From JANXQG01 sp963709175 (lineage in GTDB: Bacteria > Planctomycetota > Planctomycetia > Pirellulales > Thermoguttaceae), in the NCBI GenBank assembly GCA_963709175.1, contig CAVPVK010000007.1:1364001-1428000 (forward strand): a DNA stretch of 64,000 bases, read 5' to 3'. The position numbers and the translations under genes were made by a program. The notes beneath the pieces are model-generated. The model had not been told where the DNA came from. It made no database searches and worked only from the letters and a program-made list of their open reading frames with translations. Below are positions 29,817 to 37,748 of the stretch, piece by piece (the stretch's first letter is position 1; each line of letters begins with the position of its first letter).

Positions 29817-31291
29817 TCACAGATTGCCGACCGCGCGGCGGACTCGCAGCCCGTCCAGGATCAACTCATAATAGCTGTCGTACCAGTTCAAGTAGGCCTG
29901 GGCCCGCAGCGTCTCGCCGTCGAGCACTTCGGTGTTGGTCGCCAGACCTTCCAGGTAACGATCGCGGACGACCCGCAGGTTTTCGTCGGCCTGGACGGTG
30001 GCCTTGCGCGCGACCTCCAGCCGCTCCTTGGCCGTTTGCGCCTCCAGCCACTTTTGTCGAACCTCAAGGGCCACCATCGATTCGGCGTCGTTACGTGCGC
30101 GCACCAGGGCTTCGCTTTTGAGCAGAAGCGCCTGGGCCTGGTGGCTGCTGCGGCCGGCGTCGAAGGCATTCCACTGTCCAGTGATGGCCACGCCGGCGAT
30201 ACCGTTGGGGTCAACGTACTTGTCGTCCTGATAGAGAAAGCCGCCGCTGACGGAAATCTGCGGGGCGAGCTTGGCGCGGACCTCGTCGGCCTGGCGCGGA
30301 GGGTCCGCGCCTGGGCCGATAGCGCGGCGATTTCTGGTCGGCCCGCGCAGGCCATCCTTGTCAGGTCGTCGAGATTGCCCAGATCGCCGCTTGGCGGCAG
30401 GTCCACCAGACGCACCGCATCGCTCAGGCTCCGCCGCAAGGCGCGGTTGTAGGCGGCGGAGAGCATCGCCACGCTGTTTCGCGCCTGCAACGTCCGCTGC
30501 TGGGCGTCGGCCAGCGAGACCTGCACGGCCAGCAGGTCGTTGCGGGAGGCCATGCCCTTGCCGAAGCGATTTTCCACGTCGCGGGCGTGCCCCGCCAGGC
30601 TTGTCGCGCGGCTTACGTTGACGTCCGCAACGCGCTGGGCCCGCAGCACGGCAACGTAAATCTCCGCCACGTTCATCTTCACGTCCAGCTTTACCCGTTC
30701 CGCGTCGGCCTGGTTGGCGCCGCGCTGGGCGTCCGCGGCGTCGATCCCGCTGGAAATCCGGCCAAAGGTGTAGACCGGTTGGCTCACTACGGCTTGAAAT
30801 CCGTAACTGTCGCGGCCGAGGAACGCGAGGCGGTTCGACGGCAAGCCCGGCACGTCGAAGGCGAACGACGGCTGATCGCTGAGGGCGAAGGCATTGGCGC
30901 GCAGATCCAGCGAAGGCAAACGCTCGGCCCGCGCGGCCGCCGAGGCCTCGTCGGCGGCGGAGACATTCAAGTCACCCGCTTCGACGCGCTGATCGCTTGT
31001 CAGTGCGATCCGCCAGGCGTCTTGTAGGGTATCTGGCCGTATGTCCGGAGCGGTGTTCGGGCAAATTTGGTTTCGCGGGACAGGGGAAAGCGAAAACGCC
31101 GGCAGGCCTGGAGGCGACGGAGTCGGCGGGGGCGTGGGGAAAGCAGGGCCAGCCGCGTTCCATGCGCCCGTTCGTCCGGGCCATTGTCCGCCCCCTACGG
31201 TTGGCGTCTGCGCCGCCGCTGGAATGGACGTCAGCCAGGCAGATACGACGACCAGACCTAGTCGGGAAACTGCAAGGCGACACATTTTCAC
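29817..31291 (-). CDS. TolC-family outer-membrane protein (one frameshift near 30293)
   Basis: An outer-membrane efflux protein of about 491 residues with a signal peptide (LGLVVVSAWLTSIPAAAQ) and a Pro/Gly-rich linker. TolC-type helical repeats follow: LQDAWRIALTSDQRVEA, RLPSLDLRANAFA, VSQPVYTFGRI, VAEIYVAVLRAQRVADV, GKGMASRNDLLAVQVSLADA. Near 30293 one C is missing; the protein continues in another frame as QADEVRAKLAPQISVSGGF and ITGQWNAFDAGRSSHQA to NWYDSYYELILDGLRVR, giving the second half of the repeat. The start is GTG at 31291 or ATG at 31285. Its stop is 11 bases from the stop of the second permease; convergent placement beside a DevBCA-like pump strongly suggests it is that pump's exit channel. 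Confidence 0.87.
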
Positions 31292-31665
31292 GATTCTGCA
31301 CCTGAAAGCGGGGCTTCGGCCGGAAAGAGACGGATCTCCGCTTTAGATCGATTCGTCAGATCGTCTTACGTGGGTTAATTCTACAGGCCAAGAACGTCCG
31401 TCCTCCGCCGCCTGGTTCTGGTGGTAGCGGTCGTAGGGGACCTGCCGGCCCGTTGCAATGCATAACCGACAAGCCCGACAGTACCAGCGCAAAGAAAGAC
31501 GAAACTGGATGGCTCTTGACGAACGTCGGCGGGCTTGCCGCGACCACTTCTGCAGGATGCCTCACTTAACCCGCTAGCTCATACGATCGAGCTTCCATTT
31601 CACGCTGAACCAAGATCTGGGGAATCAAACTTCCGCCAGAAATCACGGCGTGTACTTGGTGGGGT
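31292..31665. other. Region without a supported gene
   Basis: This stretch lies upstream of the TolC-family gene. A minus-strand frame at 31356-31565 encodes a hydrophobic segment (SSFFALVLSGLSVMHC) followed by a Pro/Gly-rich tail. It could be a decayed membrane-protein remnant, but nothing confirms it. Confidence 0.3.
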
Positions 31666-31924
31666 TTGGCTGTTACGAGCCTGGGCGGTCTTGCCGTGTT
31701 TCTTCTCATGGCGGCTCATCGTCTGATTCGCACGCAGCGAATTGTTCTTACGCCGACTTCGATTATTGTCCCAAAAGGGCGATTTTCCTCTCGCAAAACC
31801 ATCATCCCCTATTCAGCTATCGCTGATATGTCTTTAGTGGTGGATGGCTTCAGACAGAAGTTCATGAGAATCACGCATCAAGGTGGGCCAGTCATGATTG
31901 GGTCTCCAGCACCCTCGGGACTCA
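31666..31924 (+). pseudogene. Truncated membrane protein with PH-like segment
   Basis: The frame opens near 31610 without a good start (TTG at 31666). It encodes one membrane helix (LGGLAVFLLMAAHRLI) and a stretch similar to bacterial PH-like domains (RIVLTPTSIIVPKGRF, TIIPYSAIADMSLVVDGF, FMRITHQGGPVMI). It then breaks into IS66-type sequence around 31920-31928. Both ends of the original gene are missing, so it is best read as a gene fragment cut by a mobile element. Confidence 0.5.
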
Positions 31925-31927
31925 GCC

Positions 31928-32400
31928 AAGTTTCAAGAGCAACAGGCGTTGTTGCGTGGAACGCTGGAGGCAATGCACGCCGAGGCGGCGGAAGGACTTT
32001 CCAATCCCAACTCCGCCAACCGTGCCGCAAGGTTCTGGTTAGCCTGGAAGAGCACTGGACGGGACTTACTCGGTTCGTCGAGGATTCAAGAATTCCGATG
32101 GACAACAATGCTTCGGAACGAGAGGTGCGCGGCCCGCCCGTGGCTCGAAAGAACTTCTACGGTTCCGGCTCGTTGTGGAGTGGCCGTTTGGCGGCGATGA
32201 TGTTTTCGCTCTTCGCGACGCTGGTCCACTGGAAACTCAATCCGCGACGGTGGCTGATGTGGTACTTTGAAAGTTGTGCGGCCGCCGGCGGAAAGGCTCC
32301 CGAAGACATCCAACCGTTTCTACCCTGGAATCTCTCCGACGAGCGCCGGTCGGAGTTAGCTGGGCAACTTACGACAAATTCGGCCCACAACACATCCTGA
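31928..32400 (+). pseudogene. IS66-family transposase remnant (C-terminal end)
   Basis: The C-terminal 155 or so residues of an IS66 transposase are visible. It begins AKFQEQQALLRGTLEAM in frame 2, changes frame near 32030, and continues KVLVSLEEHWTGLTRF, PMDNNASEREVR, VARKNFYGSGS, ALFATLVHW-like helix (FSLFATLVHWKLNPRRW) and EDIQPFLPWNLS. The phrase D-N-N-x-x-E-R with R-K-N-F downstream is diagnostic of the IS66 catalytic end. The upstream two thirds, the accessory genes and the element ends are absent, so it is inactive. It is fused in frame with the broken PH-like gene upstream. Confidence 0.85.
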
Positions 32401-32662
32401 TGCCGCCCGACCCCCGCGGCTTCGCCGCAGTTCTCGGACTCCATTTTTTTGCATCCCCTCGCTAGAGTGGATTCGCCCCTGGGAGAATGCGTGCGCCGAC
32501 GGGTTCGACGAAGCTTTATCTCCACTAGACGTAAGTCTCTGAGATGACGACTTTTGCTATGTCATTACGTTGGTGGAGTGGCGATCGGGCTCGCAAGCGC
32601 GCCGCCACCGTGCTGCCCAGCGCTCAGGTGCCTGCTGTGCTGGAAGCCCATCGCACTGAGTC

Positions 32663-34000
32663 TCAGGCGTAGCCGAATTCCCAACCCTTGCGAGGTTCGC
32701 GGCGCAAAAGGGCATTGGCCTTGTCGCTGTTAGTGAAGTTGCCCGTGCGGAAGTCGTAGCTAAGTTTCTCGCGGACCAGGGAGGCAATGTTGCCGACAAT
32801 CATGATCTCGACCAGTCGGGCGGAATAATCAAAGTCGGCCGAGGAACGTTTACCCGTCCGCACCGCGTCTAGGAAGTCCGCTTCGTGTCCTCTCACGCGC
32901 GGAATCACCATCTTAGGTCTGCCGACTTGACGCATGAAGCTCTCGGGGAAGAGCCGGACGTCATTCATCCACCATCCGGAAACGGCCGTCCCCTTGTCGC
33001 CGAAATATGCGCTGGGATATTTAGCCACCGCTGCGACCCGCTGGGGATCGACCGTGGGCGGCATCGGCTTGTCATTGTAGGTACCCGAACTCCAGCGCAT
33101 GATGCAAGGCACCATGTCGCCTCGACGGGGGAACGACCACGACACACGAACGCCGTGTGGCCAGTTTGTGGCGCTGGCGACGTCCCCCTCGCATTCCACT
33201 TCACACGTGTCCGCCTCGTAGAGCTTCAAGGCCCACACGGCGCCGTCGCCATTATGGCAAAACCAGTCGCCCAGCAGGCCCGTGCCATAGTCGAGCCATC
33301 CGCGCCACTCCGCCGGATGGATACCGGTGCGGAACTCGCGGGTCTTGACTGGGCCCTGCCAGAGGTTCCAGTCGAGGCTGGGTGGGACTTTGGCCGGTTG
33401 GCCGGCGGTGCGCGAGCCGAAATCCATTTCGTTGTAAGGCGGTCGCACGTGGGCCTCGGTCACGTTGCCCAATGAGCCTTGCCATATCCATTCGCAAAGC
33501 AGGCGGACGTGTTCCCCGGAGTGACCCTGGTTGCCCATTTGCGTGGCGACCTTCTTTTCCTTGGCGAGCGAGCGGAGCTTGCGTACCTCGTAGACGTCAT
33601 GGCACAGTGGTTTCTCGCAGTACACGGCCAGCCCCGCTTCCAGAGCCCGAACGCTCGCCGGGAAATGGCTGTGATCGGGTGTGGCGACCCAAACCGCGTC
33701 GAGCTGCTTCTGCTCATCGAAAAGCTTGCGATAGTCGCTGTAAAGCCGGGCGTCGGAAAATCGCTCCTTGATCGTCTTAACCGACCCGCCGGCATGGTTG
33801 AAATCGACGTCAGCCGCGGCGACAATCTGCTCGCCCGAGGCCACATTCACTCCCTTGCCACCCATGCCGCCGATGCCGACCAGGCCGAAGCGGATTTTTT
33901 CGTTGGCCGCGTAGGAACGGGCCATGGCGGCGGGGCCGATGAGGAGCGACGTCGACGCCGCGGCCTGGAGGAATTTTCGACGGTGGATGCGAGTGGTCAT
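32663..34000 (-). CDS. Gfo/Idh/MocA family oxidoreductase, TAT-exported
   Basis: A complete protein of 445 residues, third of this family in the window. It starts MTTRIHRRKFLQAAA, a twin-arginine signal, so the ATG at 34000 is preferred over an upstream in-frame site at 34057. Rossmann motif GLVGIGGMGGKG is near residue 38, VWVATPDHSHF near 105, and YCEKPLCHDVYEV carries the EKP motif. Later segments are QMGNQGHSGEHVRLL, ideal for the planctomycetal subgroup, and DYGTGLLGDWFCHNGD, whose aspartate and histidine may line the active site. It is a likely NAD(P)-dependent sugar dehydrogenase acting outside the cytoplasm. It is transcribed alone and diverges from queD with a 180-base gap. Confidence 0.9.
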   Translation of the reverse strand: MTTRIHRRKFLQAAASTSLLIGPAAMARSYAANEKIRFGLVGIGGMGGKGVNVASGEQIVAAADVDFNHAGGSVKTIKERFSDARLYSDYRKLFDEQKQLDAVWVATPDHSHFPASVRALEAGLAVYCEKPLCHDVYEVRKLRSLAKEKKVATQMGNQGHSGEHVRLLCEWIWQGSLGNVTEAHVRPPYNEMDFGSRTAGQPAKVPPSLDWNLWQGPVKTREFRTGIHPAEWRGWLDYGTGLLGDWFCHNGDGAVWALKLYEADTCEVECEGDVASATNWPHGVRVSWSFPRRGDMVPCIMRWSSGTYNDKPMPPTVDPQRVAAVAKYPSAYFGDKGTAVSGWWMNDVRLFPESFMRQVGRPKMVIPRVRGHEADFLDAVRTGKRSSADFDYSARLVEIMIVGNIASLVREKLSYDFRTGNFTNSDKANALLRREPRKGWEFGYA

Positions 34001-34180
34001 AGTACGAGCGACTCCTGCGAATAAAGGAAGGGACTGACGAAGACCGTTATTCCGCAAGCATAATAGCTGCGGCGGCGGTTTTCAAGTCGCCAGCGGCGGG
34101 GACTAGCGGCGGCAAGCCCAAGACGATAGACTTGAGAAGGGGTGAGATAAAGGGGCGTTTATCGCAAGTTCTGAGCCACG

Positions 34181-34588
34181 ATGTTCCACGTTACCCGCGA
34201 AATCGACTTTTGCTACGGCCACCGCTTGCTGAACTACGAGGGCAAGTGCCGGCACCTGCACGGGCATAATGGCAAGGCCCTCATTACGCTGGAGGCTAAC
34301 CAGCTTGATCGGCGGGGCATGGTGCTCGACTTTGGTGATATCAAGACGGTAATGAACGGCTGGGTCGATGAGAACCTGGACCATTGCATGATCCTCTGCC
34401 GCGACGACCCGGCCGTGGAGTTGCTCAGGCAGCTCAATGAACCGATGTTTCTGCTGGATGAGAACCCCACGGCCGAGAACATCGCCCGACTTATCTTCGA
34501 CGTCGCCGCTGCCAAGGGCTTTCCCGTGATCGAAGTCCGACTTTGGGAAACGCCCCGATGCTATGCGACCTACGATGGGCAGACGTAG
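34181..34588 (+). CDS. queD: 6-carboxytetrahydropterin synthase / 6-pyruvoyltetrahydropterin synthase family protein (QueD-like)
   Basis: A 135-residue protein of the PTPS/QueD family. The zinc-binding histidines are in FCYGHRL (near residue 14) and HLHGHN (27 and 29). The catalytic cysteine precedes them in GKCRHLHGHN, and the conserved LDH triad residue is in ENLDHCMIL. PTAENIARLIF and the glutamate in VRLWETP complete the signature. QueD makes 6-carboxy-5,6,7,8-tetrahydropterin from dihydroneopterin triphosphate, the second step to queuosine. No queC, queE or queF lies nearby, so an alternative pterin role for this paralogue remains possible. It is divergent from the oxidoreductase gene. 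Confidence 0.88.
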   Translation: MFHVTREIDFCYGHRLLNYEGKCRHLHGHNGKALITLEANQLDRRGMVLDFGDIKTVMNGWVDENLDHCMILCRDDPAVELLRQLNEPMFLLDENPTAENIARLIFDVAAAKGFPVIEVRLWETPRCYATYDGQT

Positions 34589-34664
34589 CTTTTCAGATCC
34601 TATGCAGGCCCATTTGCTGCGGTCGTCCCGGCTGCGGTCCTGGCAAGCGGATGCCCGCACCACG

Positions 34665-35144
34665 TCACTTGAGCTTCAGCGAAATCCTGATCTCTCGAAT
34701 CGCGGCGTGCACATTCGCAGCGGCCCGGGGATGACTGGCGCCCAATTCCGCATGTACTGTCTCAAGGATCTTCATGGCTTCGGACAACTGGGTGTCCGAG
34801 CATTTTTGCGGCTCATGAAGTCCGTGTTGCCTGGGCCTGGCAAGTGTCCCGGTCGTCGAGACCTGCGAGCCCGAAGCAGTGGACTGATGATGACGATGCT
34901 CGCCTTCCAGATCTCGGATGGCCTTATGGACTTCCGCAGCGGCCCGCGCACGATGGCCGTCGTAGTCGTGGTCAGCATGCGTCAGGATCTTGTGGGCCGC
35001 GTGCAGTTGGGCGATCAGGCTAGACCTCTCGCCCGTAGGAGTTAAAACCGACGCGGCTTGCGCGAAAGATGCCGAGGCACATGCCCAGCCGGCCAGAAAC
35101 GTCAAGACCAAAGAGCCAATCCTGCAAATCGAGTTGGAACGCAT
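34665..35144 (-). CDS. Small secreted protein with two internal helical repeats
   Basis: A 159-residue protein from the ATG at 35144; GGAGA seven bases upstream supports it over an in-frame start at 35180. It has a signal peptide (IGSLVLTFLAGWACASASFAQA). The mature part contains two related helical units: AHKILTHADHDYDGHRARAAAEVHKAI and AMKILETVHAELGASHPRAAANVHAAIREI, joined by a Ser/Thr/His-rich linker (HRHHQSTASGSQVSTTG). The shared pattern is KIL, then H, then RAAA.VH.AI. The histidines could bind metal, but this is only a possibility. I do not recognise the family. It stands alone with a dispersed inverted repeat upstream. Confidence 0.68.
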   Translation of the reverse strand: MRSNSICRIGSLVLTFLAGWACASASFAQAASVLTPTGERSSLIAQLHAAHKILTHADHDYDGHRARAAAEVHKAIRDLEGEHRHHQSTASGSQVSTTGTLARPRQHGLHEPQKCSDTQLSEAMKILETVHAELGASHPRAAANVHAAIREIRISLKLK

Positions 35145-35234
35145 GAGAAATCTCCAGTGGTAAACTGACCTTGCACTCAATTTCGTCGTTTGGGACCTCT
35201 TCCCGAGGCAATCGACGTTCTGACTCCCGATAGG

Positions 35235-35294
35235 ACCCCTGACACAACCGGCCTTTTTCAGCTAAGAAGCAAAAAACAGGGTTGTGTCAGGGGT
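35235..35294. repeat. Inverted repeat (14-base perfect arms, 32-base loop)
   Basis: ACCCCTGACACAAC at 35235-35248 pairs exactly with GTTGTGTCAGGGGT at 35281-35294. The loop contains partly complementary T-rich and A-rich tracts that extend the stem. It lies between two minus-strand genes and may be a terminator for FecR-like antisense transcription or a dispersed repeat. Confidence 0.7.
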
Positions 35295-35296
35295 GC

Positions 35297-35383
35297 GTAG
35301 GGAACGGGCTCCGTGCCGCTCCAAGCCTTGGTGAATATCATGAAGACTGTGTCCCTCGGAACGGCACGGAACCGGTTCCCTAC
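35297..35383. repeat. Second inverted repeat, 27-base imperfect arms
   Basis: The arms are at 35297-35323 (GTAGGGAACGGGCTCCGTGCC...) and 35357-35383 (...GGCACGGAACCGGTTCCCTAC). They pair with about four mismatches around a 33-base loop. It is directly next to the preceding inverted repeat, giving a double hairpin, and looks like a dispersed palindromic element. Confidence 0.7.
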
Positions 35384-35431
35384 AGGAAGTCTACTTTATC
35401 AAGAAGTTGCCAGCGGCTGAAAAACGTCACA

Positions 35432-36949
35432 TCAATCTTTTCGGGCTTTTCCCGTCTTGGGCCGCGGGCGGTACTGACGGTAGAGGCGATGGGCGTAGGG
35501 ATTCTTCCGAGCTAACTCTGCCGCTGTGGCAGCGTTCACCTGGGTCGTCCGCTTCCTGCCGTCGACGGACTCCGTGATCGTAACGGTTATACCGGAATCT
35601 TTGCTGTCGCTGATGGAGATCGTTTTTCCATTTTCTTTGACCTCGACCACGCGGGAGGCTGCCGCAGCATTGCTGCCACGTGCTCCGTTGGGCACCGTTG
35701 CGCCTGCCGGGCGGTCGGAAGCATGCGGCGGAATCAAGATCGGCCGATTTGGGCGAATGTTCTTTACCGCCGGCTGCTGGCCGGCTGCCTCGACCAGGGC
35801 AGGCCACTGACGACGAAACTTGCCCGGGCCGGCTCGCAACTGCTTCCAGGCACGGTCTTGAAACTGGGCGAACGCGTCGGGCGAATGGAACTCTGCCGTC
35901 TTGCCGTCGAGACTAATCATCGCTGCATATCGCCCTTCGTCGCCGCCGGCCACCGTCACGACCGGCAGCACCGGTCCTGCGACATCCGCTATCGAAACCG
36001 TGGCATGATCGAAGCTATTGACCGTCAGTTCCAGGGACTTCCCTGTCTGGCCCCGGCCGTTCTGCGGCCGCAGCGAGACCTTTCCTTCGTGGACGAGTGT
36101 CGTAATGGCCCCGCTGTCCTGCACCACCACGTCGAATTCGGTCCCCAGATCGACGACGCGGGCCAGCGAGGTCGCAACCGTAAAACCCACGGCTGCCGCC
36201 GGCACTCGGGCGTTCAGGCAGCCGCTTTGCAGCGAAACCTCGTCACTGCCGACGAGTTCCATCGCAGCCGGTCCCGTGAGAAAGACTACGGTCCCTTTGT
36301 CGAAGTGCAGTTCCGCGCTGCCTTGCAAGAGTTTCAGGGGACCTGTCGCGAGGCGGTCGCCGTCAGCCCGGCGGTCCTGCCAGAGGGCATCTGTGCCTTG
36401 CTTCAGCGTAGCGAAACTCCGATCTGGCGGCAGCAGCGGCGCCTTGTTTTCAGGTGTGGCCCTCTGGGGCGCGGGTTGCACGGCAACGGGCGGTTCAACA
36501 TGCTGGCGGCCCGCATCTGTTCGCGGCGCAAGCAGCCTCCAGCCAATCGCGCCGACCAGCAGGACGACGAGCGAGCAGGCAATCGCGGTGAGCCAGCGCA
36601 CGCCGGAGGTAGCCGTGAAGTGCCGGCGACGGCGGGGTTTGCTGGCGGACGTTCCCGCAATCACGACTTCGGGCGGCGAGACAACCGAAGCGACTGTCGT
36701 CGGAGCACGGATGCGATCGACCTGCCATTCGGCCGTACGCCGTAACGAACTCTGCACGAAATCCTCGGCGGTCTCTTCCAGCCTCGCAAGGCAGTGGAGC
36801 AAGCTGTCCATCGCCTCGTCGGTAAGCCATTCTTCCCGGCTTTCCGGGTGGACCTCCACCCAGTGGAGCAAATCGCGCTCTTGGGCGGTCGAGAGCCGTT
36901 CGCCGGCCATATAGCGCGATGCCAGTTCTCTTGCGGCTTGGGCGTCCAT
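35432..36949 (-). CDS. FecR-domain protein, probable membrane anti-sigma regulator
   Basis: A 505-residue protein starting MDAQAARELASRYMAG, two bases after the stop of the ECF sigma factor gene; the ATG at 36949 is the natural coupled start. The N-terminal 90 residues are helical and cytoplasmic (RLSTAQERDLLHWVEVHPE), followed by one membrane helix (WLTAIACSLVVLLVGAIGW) near residues 120-140. A FecR-like domain in the periplasm reads LLQGSAELHFDKGTVVFLTGPA, ARVVDLGTEFDVVVQDSG and TTLVHEGKVSLRPQ. The C-terminus is basic and low in structure (YRQYRPRPKTGKARKD). It is expected to control the upstream sigma factor in response to an envelope signal. Confidence 0.88.
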   Translation of the reverse strand: MDAQAARELASRYMAGERLSTAQERDLLHWVEVHPESREEWLTDEAMDSLLHCLARLEETAEDFVQSSLRRTAEWQVDRIRAPTTVASVVSPPEVVIAGTSASKPRRRRHFTATSGVRWLTAIACSLVVLLVGAIGWRLLAPRTDAGRQHVEPPVAVQPAPQRATPENKAPLLPPDRSFATLKQGTDALWQDRRADGDRLATGPLKLLQGSAELHFDKGTVVFLTGPAAMELVGSDEVSLQSGCLNARVPAAAVGFTVATSLARVVDLGTEFDVVVQDSGAITTLVHEGKVSLRPQNGRGQTGKSLELTVNSFDHATVSIADVAGPVLPVVTVAGGDEGRYAAMISLDGKTAEFHSPDAFAQFQDRAWKQLRAGPGKFRRQWPALVEAAGQQPAVKNIRPNRPILIPPHASDRPAGATVPNGARGSNAAAASRVVEVKENGKTISISDSKDSGITVTITESVDGRKRTTQVNAATAAELARKNPYAHRLYRQYRPRPKTGKARKD

Positions 36950-36951
36950 TG

Positions 36952-37536
36952 TCACTTTGGATTCCGCAGCTTCTTGCGAATACATTCGCCAAGGGCTTGC
37001 CGGATTCGCAGGAGCATCATCCGAATGGCCCCCGCGCCCCGGCCTTGCTTCTTGGCAATCGACTCAGCCGTCTGGCGATGAAAATAATGATCCTCCACGA
37101 CCCGTCGGCTCTCCGGCGCGAGGCTTTCGATGCACTGTCGCAACGCCTCGAACGTCCGCTCCTGGTCTTCGTCGTGGCCCGGCTCGGCGGCCCATTTCTC
37201 GATTCGCCATTCGGACAATCGACTCGACAACAATCCACGCTCCTTGCGGCGGCGACGCACTTCGCTGCGAACGTGTTGCAAGGCCATGTTTCGAGCGATA
37301 CCCAACAGCCAACCGCGGAGGTTGCCCATGGAACGGCACGATGCGAGGTTTTGGTAGGCGCAGAGAAAAACCTCTTGGGCCAAATCGTCGGCCGCCGCCG
37401 CGTCGCGCAGGCAGCGGACCAAGTACCAACGCACCGCCGCCTGATGGGCGCGGACCAGCCGGGCAAACGCCTCTTTCGATCCGGCCAACGCCTGACCTAC
37501 CAAATCGTCCTCCGCCATGGGCTGCGATGCTTCCAT
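36952..37536 (-). CDS. ECF-type RNA polymerase sigma factor
   Basis: A 194-residue sigma factor. The start is probably the ATG at 37536 (MEASQPMAEDD); the ATG at 37518 is also possible. Region 2 is seen in AVRWYLVRCLRDAAAADDLAQEVFLCAYQ and GWLLGIARNMALQHVRSEVRRRRKE, and region 4 in LAPESRRVVEDHYFHRQTAESIAKKQGRGAGAIRMMLLRIRQAL. The layout fits the planctomycete/Verrucomicrobia ECF groups paired with FecR-domain proteins. It is cotranscribed with the FecR gene that starts two bases downstream. The promoters it recognises cannot be deduced from the window. Confidence 0.92.
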   Translation of the reverse strand: MEASQPMAEDDLVGQALAGSKEAFARLVRAHQAAVRWYLVRCLRDAAAADDLAQEVFLCAYQNLASCRSMGNLRGWLLGIARNMALQHVRSEVRRRRKERGLLSSRLSEWRIEKWAAEPGHDEDQERTFEALRQCIESLAPESRRVVEDHYFHRQTAESIAKKQGRGAGAIRMMLLRIRQALGECIRKKLRNPK

Positions 37537-37678
37537 CCAGGGATTGCCCCCTATTACGGTCTTGGCATCCTCCGGTGGACCAGAAGGTAGTTGCCGATCA
37601 CCGCAAATCGTCACGCGAAATGATATGTGAAGTCTAAACACGGCCGGCCATACCGGCAAGGTGATGCGTGCCTATCTT

Positions 37679-37727
37679 CGTAGAACGGACGCTTAGTCCG
37701 TCTTAACGGAATGAACTCCGTTCTACG
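37679..37727. repeat. Dispersed inverted repeat
   Basis: CGTAGAACGGA at 37679-37689 pairs perfectly with TCCGTTCTACG at 37717-37727; an inner hairpin (CGGAC...GTCCG, 37686-37700) sits inside. It lies between the sigma factor start and the end of the ExbD-like operon. It is the kind of palindrome seen repeatedly in intergenic DNA of planctomycete genomes and may also terminate the upstream operon. Confidence 0.65.
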
Positions 37728-37748
37728 CAGTCGTTTCCGGATAAGCTG

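Noticed and set aside
36018..36914. Plus-strand frame of 298 codons opposite the FecR gene
   Set aside because: It is Ser/Arg/Pro rich with no motifs and antisense to a well-supported FecR-domain protein.
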